A stretch of DNA of 64,000 nucleotides, taken from NCBI GenBank assembly GCA_003416985.1, contig QVIN01000005.1, positions 372,001 through 436,000 on the forward strand, given 5' to 3'. Every line of letters starts with the position of its first letter. Position 1 is the first letter of the stretch. The DNA comes from Duganella sp. BJB480. GTDB taxonomy: Bacteria; Pseudomonadota; Gammaproteobacteria; Burkholderiales; Burkholderiaceae_D. Below the pieces are notes generated by a model. That model did no database searches, was not told the DNA's origin, and saw only the letters and a program-made list of their open reading frames with translations. Below, in pieces: positions 57,313-64,000 of the stretch. Both the position numbers and the translations under genes were made by a program.

Positions 57313-57430
57313 GGCCCCGCCGAGAGGGGCATAGACCCCCTTCCGAGGCAACATGTTTGCCAATTATGTAACGCCTGGGCGGCGGCAAAATTGTCGACAT
57401 ACCACGCCCGCCGGCATTTGTGAATAGTTT

Positions 57431-57459
57431 TTGACGCGAAATCCCATCCCATGTATAAT
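57431..57459 (+). promoter_or_regulatory. Sigma-70 promoter of the rplU-rpmA operon
   Basis: TTGACG at 57431-57436, a 17-base spacer, then TATAAT at 57454-57459. This is a near-consensus housekeeping promoter. The start point should be near 57466, giving a leader of about 75 bases before rplU. Confidence 0.88.
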
Positions 57460-57539
57460 CAGCGGTTCCCCGGTTTCCATGCATGCGGTTGTGCCGGCGC
57501 CGGACGGAATTTTCTTAACATTTGATGAGGTTTCAAATC

Positions 57540-57851
57540 ATGTACGCGGTCATAAAAACCGGTGGCAAACAATACAAAGTTGTCGCTGGCGAAAAACTTA
57601 AAGTAGAACAGATACCGGCAGACATTGGTTCCGAACTCACCATCGATCAGGTCCTCGCCGTTGGCGAAGGCGAGAGCATCAAATTTGGTGCTCCTCTGGT
57701 TGAGGGTGCAAAGGTACTGGTTACTGTTGTGGCACACGGTCGTCACGATAAAGTGAAGATTTTCAAGATGCGTCGTCGTAAGCACTACCAGAAGCATCAA
57801 GGCCATCGCCAAAATTACACCGAAATCCAAATCGTATCGATCAACGGCTAA
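57540..57851 (+). CDS. rplU: 50S ribosomal protein L21
   Basis: 103 residues, standard length. The start [20 protein letters not shown] is the family signature and fixes the ATG at 57540 (an ATG at 57522 in frame is upstream and lacks support). GAGG precedes it. Codon choice is plainer and less GC-rich than in surrounding genes, as usual for highly expressed ribosomal genes. Followed by rpmA after 39 bases. Confidence 0.98.
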   Translation: MYAVIKTGGKQYKVVAGEKLKVEQIPADIGSELTIDQVLAVGEGESIKFGAPLVEGAKVLVTVVAHGRHDKVKIFKMRRRKHYQKHQGHRQNYTEIQIVSING

Positions 57852-57890
57852 TCGCCGTTTGCCCGAGAATTAGTATCCAAGGAGTCTTAA

Positions 57891-58148
57891 ATGGCACACA
57901 AAAAAGGCGGCGGCACAACGCGAAACGGTCGTGACTCAGAATCAAAACGCCTGGGCGTTAAGGTTTATGGCGGTCAATCGATCAATGCTGGTGGCATCAT
58001 CATTCGTCAACGCGGCACGCCAGTGCGCGCCGGCGAAGGTGTTGGCATGGGCAAAGACCACACCCTGTTCGCTCTGGTGGACGGCAAGGTCAAGTTCGTA
58101 GTCAAGGGCGAAGGTTCGAAGCAATTCGTTACCGTCGTTCCAGCGTAA
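57891..58148 (+). CDS. rpmA: 50S ribosomal protein L27
   Basis: 85 residues. The N-terminus [20 protein letters not shown] reaches the peptidyl-transferase centre; [20 protein letters not shown] follows. Start ATG with AAGGAG upstream. Second gene of the rplU operon; two stem-loops follow. Confidence 0.98.
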   Translation: MAHKKGGGTTRNGRDSESKRLGVKVYGGQSINAGGIIIRQRGTPVRAGEGVGMGKDHTLFALVDGKVKFVVKGEGSKQFVTVVPA

Positions 58149-58160
58149 ATAACGCTACCG

Positions 58161-58188
58161 GCCTGGTGCGCTAGCCGCACAGGCTGTT
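58161..58188 (+). terminator. Weak stem-loop after rpmA
   Basis: GCCTG-G-TGCG (58161-58170) pairs with CGCACAGGC (58176-58184) with one bulged G, followed by TGTTTT. It is the first of two terminator-like structures between rpmA and obgE and could allow partial read-through. Confidence 0.5.
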
Positions 58189-58194
58189 TTGTAA

Positions 58195-59370
<1,176 letters not shown>

Positions 59371-59395
59371 TCCTCGACGTTTCCTATGTATTAAC

Positions 59396-59427
59396 GGCAT
59401 AATCACTGATCAGCTGATTATGCCTTT
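59396..59427. promoter_or_regulatory. Ten-bp palindromic stem-loop between obgE and proB
   Basis: GGCATAATCA (59396-59405) and TGATTATGCC (59415-59424) are perfect inverted repeats around CTGATCAGC, itself containing the palindrome CTGATCAG. TTT follows. It may be a terminator for obgE or a protein-binding site in the proB upstream region. Confidence 0.55.
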
Positions 59428-59549
59428 CCATCTCGGCGCCCGTCCCGCCATCGCGGGGCGCGACCGTTATCGGCAGAGCCGGGCGAACCGCCCGCCAAAT
59501 CACAGCATTGAACCCTCTTTCATCCGCTTGTTTTGAGAATTGTCGCGCC

Positions 59550-60668
59550 ATGAATTCTGTCATCCAAAAAGCTACCCGCATCATCATCAAGGTCGGCTCG
59601 TCGCTGGTCACCAACGACGGACGCGGGCTGGACCACGCCGCCATCGCGCGCTGGGCCGCGCAGATCGCCGCCTTGCGCACCCTGGGCAAGGAAGTGGTGC
59701 TGGTGTCGTCCGGCGCCATCGCCGAGGGCATGCTGCGGCTGGGCTTTGAGCAGCGCCCCACCGACATCCACGAACTGCAGGCCTGCGCCGCCGTCGGCCA
59801 GATGGGCCTGGCGCAGATCTACGAGACCAGCTTCCGCGCCCACCAGCTGGGCACGGCGCAAGTGCTGCTGACCCACGCCGACCTGGCCGACCGCGAACGC
59901 TACCTCAACGCGCGCTCGACGCTGACCACCTTGCTGCGGCTGGGCGTGGTGCCGATCATCAACGAGAACGACACCGTGGTCACCGACGAGATCAAGTTCG
60001 GCGACAACGACACGCTGGGCGCGCTGGTGGCCAACCTGATCGAGGCCGACGCGCTGATCATCCTGACCGACCAGCAGGGCCTGTACAGCGCCGATCCGCG
60101 CAAGGACCCGTCGGCCGTGCTGATCCAGCAGGGCCGCGCGGGCGACCTGGCGCTGGAGGCGATGGCCGGCGGCGCCGGCAGCAGCCTGGGGCGCGGCGGC
60201 ATGCTGACCAAGATCCTGGCGGCCAAGCGCGCCGCCAAGTCGGGCGCACACACGGTGATCGCCTACGGCCGCGAGCACGACGTGCTGGAGCGCCTGGCGG
60301 GCGGCGAGGCCATCGGCACCGAGCTGGCGGCGCAGACCGGCCACCTGACGGCGCGCAAGCAGTGGATGGCCGATCACCTGCACACTGCGGGCCAGGTGGT
60401 GCTGGACGCGGGCGCGGTGCAGAAGCTGAGCAAGGAAGGCAAGTCGCTGCTGCCGATCGGCGTGGTGGAGGTGAAGGGCGAGTTCGGGCGCGGCGCGGTG
60501 ATCACCTGCGTCGGCGCGGACGGCGCACCGGTGGCGCGCGGCCTGTCGAACTACACCAGCGCCGAAACGCGCCGCATCATGCGCAAGCCATCGAGCGAGA
60601 TCGAGGCCGTGCTCGGCTTCGTCGAGGGACAGGAGCTGATCCACCGCGACAACCTGGTGCTGGTATAA
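59550..60668 (+). CDS. proB: Glutamate 5-kinase
   Basis: 372 residues: amino-acid kinase domain (about 1-260; [53 protein letters not shown]), then a C-terminal PUA domain (about 275-372). It phosphorylates glutamate in proline synthesis and is the feedback-inhibited step. Start chosen at 59550 as the family N-terminus; an in-frame ATG at 59508 is upstream. Confidence 0.97.
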   Translation: MNSVIQKATRIIIKVGSSLVTNDGRGLDHAAIARWAAQIAALRTLGKEVVLVSSGAIAEGMLRLGFEQRPTDIHELQACAAVGQMGLAQIYETSFRAHQLGTAQVLLTHADLADRERYLNARSTLTTLLRLGVVPIINENDTVVTDEIKFGDNDTLGALVANLIEADALIILTDQQGLYSADPRKDPSAVLIQQGRAGDLALEAMAGGAGSSLGRGGMLTKILAAKRAAKSGAHTVIAYGREHDVLERLAGGEAIGTELAAQTGHLTARKQWMADHLHTAGQVVLDAGAVQKLSKEGKSLLPIGVVEVKGEFGRGAVITCVGADGAPVARGLSNYTSAETRRIMRKPSSEIEAVLGFVEGQELIHRDNLVLV

Positions 60669-60684
60669 AAAAGTTTCAGGTCTC

Positions 60685-61863
60685 ATGATTTCATCACCTT
60701 TCCCGCCGGCCGCCGCCGCATCCGCGACGGCCGCGCGGCCGGCACGGACGCGGCGTCCGCTGCGTATCGCTTTCGTGCTGTTGATCTTCGCCATCAGCCT
60801 GGTGCCGGCCATCGCCACCATCTGCACCGGCGCGTCGAGCGCCAGCGACCTGCTGGAGATGCGCCCGCTGGCGCCGCTGCCGACCCATTGGGAAGGCCGC
60901 TGGTTCGACTTCGACAAGAACTACCGCAATTTCGAAAAAGGTTATTCCGACCACCTGGGCCTGCGCAGCCTGATGGTGCGCACCAAGAACGAGCTCGATT
61001 TCAGGCTGTTCAACTCCTCGCGCCGCGTGTACTTCGGCAAACAGGACGAGATCTATGGACACAAGATCTCCGACATCGAGCTGCCGGCCACCGAGCACGC
61101 GCTGGACACGCCGGCCAAGGCCGAAGCGGTCTACCGCGCGATGCGGCAATTGGCTGCGCGGCTGGAGGCGCAGGGAACCACGCTGGTGCTGCTCACGCCG
61201 ATCAGCAAGCAGTACTTCACGCAGGACCGCATTCCGCGCTTCATGCCGCGCCTCCCGCAGCAGTCGCATTTCATGCAGCTATACCGGCGCTTCCAGCAGA
61301 CCCCCGAGTTTCATTTCGTCGACGTCCAGGGCATCATGGCGGCCTCGCAGGGGAAGTTTCCGCTCTTCTTCCGCCAGGACTTCCACTGGACCGATCTGTC
61401 GGCGCTGAAGGTGGCCGAGGCGGCGACCAACACCATCGCCGGCCTGGAAGGCTTGCCGCCCGCATGGCGCCACGAGCTGGCCTACCACGATGAGGCCTTC
61501 GAGGGTTCGGAATCCCGCTTTGCCGGGCTGCTCAGCAGCAAGCCGCTGCAGGAGCCGATGCTGACCAAGACCTGGCAGGATGTCCACCAGACCACGCCGA
61601 TGGACGCCCGCCAGACCGGGTTCGAATTCATCACCGACAGCGTGAAGGGGCGCGGCCTGCTGCCGCCCACCTGCTTGTACGGCAACAGCTTCGGCGACGG
61701 CATGACGCGCGCCGGTTTGCAGGATCACTTTGAACAGTTCATCCGGCTTGACCGCGAAATGTTCATCCTCGATACGCCGCAGGCGACGCGTGGCCGCTGC
61801 AAATACCTGATTGTGCAGATGCTCGACAGCTCGGCCGGCATCTGGATCGAGCTGGCCAAATAA
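60685..61863 (+). CDS. AlgJ/AlgX-like SGNH O-acetyltransferase
   Basis: 392 residues with one N-terminal membrane anchor (about 27-50) and a periplasmic SGNH-hydrolase-like domain. Catalytic candidates are the DxH pair in RQDFHWTDLSA and the nucleophile serine in YGNSFGDGMTR. AlgJ/AlgX proteins transfer acetyl groups to an exopolysaccharide with an MBOAT partner, which is the next gene (21-base gap). No polysaccharide synthase is nearby, so the polymer is unknown. Confidence 0.85.
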   Translation: MISSPFPPAAAASATAARPARTRRPLRIAFVLLIFAISLVPAIATICTGASSASDLLEMRPLAPLPTHWEGRWFDFDKNYRNFEKGYSDHLGLRSLMVRTKNELDFRLFNSSRRVYFGKQDEIYGHKISDIELPATEHALDTPAKAEAVYRAMRQLAARLEAQGTTLVLLTPISKQYFTQDRIPRFMPRLPQQSHFMQLYRRFQQTPEFHFVDVQGIMAASQGKFPLFFRQDFHWTDLSALKVAEAATNTIAGLEGLPPAWRHELAYHDEAFEGSESRFAGLLSSKPLQEPMLTKTWQDVHQTTPMDARQTGFEFITDSVKGRGLLPPTCLYGNSFGDGMTRAGLQDHFEQFIRLDREMFILDTPQATRGRCKYLIVQMLDSSAGIWIELAK

Positions 61864-61884
61864 TCGCTTAACTCTGGATTCTTC

Positions 61885-63306
61885 ATGGTATTTTCCTCGC
61901 CGGGATTTTTGTTTCTGTTCTTTCCCTGTTTCTTCGCCTTGTACTGCGCATTGCCCAGGATCTGGCGCAACGGCTTCATCCTGTTGGCCAGCGTGGTGTT
62001 CTATCTGCTGGGCGCGGGAGCGCTGACTGTTGTCGCGCTGGTGCTGCTGGCGGCCAACTGGCGCCTGGCCATCCTGACCGGCGCGCTGCGCCGCGACGAC
62101 CGGCGCGGGCCGCAGGCCAAGCTGGCGCTGGGCTTGGCGCTGGTGCTCAACCTGGCGCCGCTGATCGCCTACAAATACCTGGGCTTCCTGGCGCAGCTGC
62201 TGGCCGATGTGAGCGGCGTGCAGTTGCTGGAGAACGTCGCCAGGCTGGGGCTGGTGCTGCCGCTGGGGATTTCGTTTTATGTGTTCCACTTCCTGTCTTA
62301 CCAGGCCGACGTCTATGCGCGCCGCATCCAGCCGGAACGCAGCCTGCATAAGTTCGCTATCTACATCTTCCTGTTCCCGCACCTGATCGCCGGACCGGTG
62401 GTGCGCTTTGCCGAAGTCCGGGAACAGCTCGACATCAAGCGCCGCGCGCTGGTCGGCAGCGACGTGTTCTGGGGCTTGAACCTGTTCATCATCGGCTTGT
62501 CGAAAAAGCTGCTGATCGCCGATCCGCTGGGCTCCGTGGTGGATCTCATGCACCGGTCCGATTTCGTCCTGAGCACTTATGCCGCCTGGCTGGGCGCCGT
62601 GTGTTATTCGTTCCAGATCTACTTCGATTTTTCCGGCTACACCGACATGGCGATCGGCATGGCGCGCATGATGGGCTTCCGTTTTCCGCGCAACTTCAAC
62701 CGGCCGTACGCGGCCACCAGCGTCACCGAATTCTGGCAGCGCTGGCACATGACGCTGTCGCGCTTCTTCCGCGACTACGTCTACATTCCGCTGGGCGGCA
62801 ACCGCAGCTCCACCTTCAAGACCTACCGCAACCTGTTCGTGGTGTTCGGCTTGTGCGCGTTGTGGCATGGCGCGGCCTATACCTTCCTGGTGTGGGGGCT
62901 GGGCCACGGCGTGTTGATCGCGCTGGAGCGCGCGGGCGTGTTGAACACGGCCAGGTGGCGTCTCGGCGGCTTGCCGGTGTTCCTGCTGGCGACCGTGCTG
63001 TGGGTGCCGTTCCGCGCCGACAGCATGGAGCAGAGCGGCACGCTGTTGCGGGTGATGTTCGGCGGCGAACCGTCGGCGCCGCTGTGGAACCCGGCCCACA
63101 TCATGCTGGCCGATCCCAAGGTGATTTTCCTGCTGTTGTTGTCGACGGTGATCTGCCTGGTGGGGGACCGCTGGTTCCTGCGGCTGCGCAACATGAGCTT
63201 CCGCCGCCCCAAGCTGGTCGGCGCCTACAGCCTGGTGTTGTACGTGCTGTCCTGCCTGTCGGTGGTGGAGGGCGGTTTCAATCCCTTCATCTACTTCCAG
63301 TTTTAA
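61885..63306 (+). CDS. MBOAT-family acyltransferase (AlgI-like)
   Basis: 473 residues with about eleven helices. It is a membrane-bound O-acyltransferase that brings acetyl groups to the periplasm. Family marks are FHFLSYQADVYAR, YFDFSGYTDMAIG, FWQRWHMTLSRFFRDYVYIP and the catalytic-histidine segment CALWHGAAYTF. It pairs with the preceding AlgJ-like gene as an O-acetylation unit. Its end overlaps the convergent nth gene by four bases. Confidence 0.93.
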   Translation: MVFSSPGFLFLFFPCFFALYCALPRIWRNGFILLASVVFYLLGAGALTVVALVLLAANWRLAILTGALRRDDRRGPQAKLALGLALVLNLAPLIAYKYLGFLAQLLADVSGVQLLENVARLGLVLPLGISFYVFHFLSYQADVYARRIQPERSLHKFAIYIFLFPHLIAGPVVRFAEVREQLDIKRRALVGSDVFWGLNLFIIGLSKKLLIADPLGSVVDLMHRSDFVLSTYAAWLGAVCYSFQIYFDFSGYTDMAIGMARMMGFRFPRNFNRPYAATSVTEFWQRWHMTLSRFFRDYVYIPLGGNRSSTFKTYRNLFVVFGLCALWHGAAYTFLVWGLGHGVLIALERAGVLNTARWRLGGLPVFLLATVLWVPFRADSMEQSGTLLRVMFGGEPSAPLWNPAHIMLADPKVIFLLLLSTVICLVGDRWFLRLRNMSFRRPKLVGAYSLVLYVLSCLSVVEGGFNPFIYFQF

Positions 63307-63956
63307 GCGCCGACGTTGTCCGGCATCGGGGTCTTGCTGCGGTAGTCGCACAGGTCCAGCTGCATGCAGTTCCAGCATTCGGGCTTGCGCGCCTTGCAGG
63401 TGTAGCGGCCGTGCAGGATCAGCCAGTGGTGGGCGTCCTGCAGGAATTCCTTCGGCACGAACTTCAGCAGCTTTTGTTCGACGATGTCGACGTTCTTTCC
63501 CGGCGCCAGGCCGGTGCGGTTGGAGACGCGGAAGATGTGCGTGTCCACCGCCATGGTCGGCTCGCCGAAGGCGGTGTTCATCACCACGTTGGCGGTCTTG
63601 CGGCCCACGCCCGGCAGGGCTTCCAATGACTCGCGGTCGCGCGGCACCTCGCCGCCGTGCAGCTCCACCAGCATCTTGCACGTCGCGATGACGTTCTTGG
63701 CCTTGGTCTTGTACAGGCCGATGGTCTGGATGTAGGTCTTCAGCTCCTCTTCGCCCAGGTCCAGGATGGCCTGCGGCGTGTTGGCCACCGGGTACAGCTT
63801 GCGCGTGGCCTTGTTGACGCCGACGTCGGTGGCCTGCGCCGACAACAGCACGGCGATCAGCAGTTCGAACGGGGTCGTGTATTCCAGTTCGGTTTCCGGC
63901 TTGGGATTGGCTGCGCGGAAGCGCACGAACATTTCGTAGCGTTTGGCTGGATTCAT
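63303..63956 (-). CDS. nth: Endonuclease III
   Basis: 217-residue DNA glycosylase/AP lyase of base-excision repair. The helix-hairpin-helix is LEALPGVGRKTANVVM, with its catalytic lysine, and the catalytic aspartate is in VDTHIFRV. The C-terminal [4Fe-4S] cysteines have C-x6-C-x2-C-x5-C spacing (CKARKPECWNCMQLDLC). ATG at 63956 overlaps the stop of an upstream gene on the same strand (ATGA). Confidence 0.97.
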   Translation of the reverse strand: MNPAKRYEMFVRFRAANPKPETELEYTTPFELLIAVLLSAQATDVGVNKATRKLYPVANTPQAILDLGEEELKTYIQTIGLYKTKAKNVIATCKMLVELHGGEVPRDRESLEALPGVGRKTANVVMNTAFGEPTMAVDTHIFRVSNRTGLAPGKNVDIVEQKLLKFVPKEFLQDAHHWLILHGRYTCKARKPECWNCMQLDLCDYRSKTPMPDNVGA

Positions 63957-64000
63957 TGTTGTTTGTCTTGTTCCTTTTTTAGGCGCGCCCGTTCCATCGC
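63953..64000 (-). CDS. rsxB: 3' end of probable electron-transport complex protein RsxB (partial)
   Basis: Only the last 15 codons are in the window (AMERARLKKEQDKQQ and stop). The stop overlaps the nth start, as where rsxB/rnfB precedes nth in many proteobacteria. The charged C-terminal tail fits RsxB of the order Burkholderiales, but too little is present to be sure. Confidence 0.4.
   Translation of the reverse strand, partial: AMERARLKKEQDKQQ

Noticed and set aside
61279..63681. An 800-codon minus-strand frame over the AlgI-like gene
   Set aside because: Antisense artefact; composition is Gln/His/Arg-rich and it overlaps nth in another frame.

Overview
The window looks like chromosomal DNA of a betaproteobacterium, most likely Oxalobacteraceae (Massilia/Duganella/Janthinobacterium type). 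Reasons are the high GC, the rplU-rpmA-obgE-proB order, the many LysR regulators, and TonB-dependent receptors paired with a flavin-dependent halogenase. Gene density is bacterial, and I see no phage, insertion sequence or CRISPR array. This placement is inference from gene content; no 16S gene is present.

Layout. (1) 37-10922: one unidirectional cluster for reductive pyrimidine catabolism: beta-alanine:pyruvate aminotransferase, alanine dehydrogenase, (methyl)malonate-semialdehyde dehydrogenase, PreT/PreA dihydropyrimidine dehydrogenase, an NCS1 nucleobase importer, dihydropyrimidinase and an N-carbamoyl-beta-alanine amidohydrolase. It covers every step from uracil/thymine uptake to acetyl-/propionyl-CoA. 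(2) 11005-14044: a PAS-GGDEF-EAL protein coupled to a TPR glycosyltransferase-like protein. (3) 14035-19815: purine (urate) catabolism, with a UraD/allantoate-amidohydrolase fusion, a LysR regulator, a cytochrome c-linked urate oxidase PuuD, an M20 peptidase and a thioesterase. (4) 19906-23382: pqiABC envelope lipid-transport genes. (5) 23485-24149: a VapBC toxin-antitoxin pair. (6) 24151-31550: mixed metabolism and regulators, including an SOS-box-controlled DNA polymerase II. (7) 31525-34577: DoxX, pirin and LysR genes, then a frameshifted periplasmic binding protein. (8) 34736-37890: an orphan PD-(D/E)XK-like protein, then a PAS/sigma-54 activator next to a sigma-54-type promoter and a two-gene operon (DUF2892 plus AhpD-like). 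(9) 37920-44353: a J-domain/TonB fusion divergent from a large TonB-dependent receptor and a tryptophan-halogenase-like flavoprotein. (10) 44394-47439: small exported or hypothetical proteins and a LysR regulator. (11) 47471-50314: a three-subunit gluconate-dehydrogenase-like GMC enzyme. (12) 50526-56234: a chemoreceptor, tRNA-Pro(CGG), a second TonB receptor and an ArsC-like protein. (13) 56278-64000: housekeeping genes ispB, rplU, rpmA, obgE, proB and nth (plus the end of a probable rsxB), with an AlgJ/AlgI-like O-acetylation pair inserted.

The two nucleobase-degradation regions lie close together and make nitrogen salvage the main theme of the first 20 kb. The most interesting observations are the J-domain/TonB fusion facing a TonB receptor, the UraD-allantoate amidohydrolase fusion that joins two non-consecutive steps, the repeats plus -24/-12 promoter beside a cysteine-bearing PAS/sigma-54 regulator, an apparently leaderless polB under a perfect LexA box, a hairpin that buries the arsC ribosome-binding site, and an operator-like perfect palindrome between the dehydrogenase operon and the chemoreceptor. 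No computation was run; all family calls come from reading motifs.
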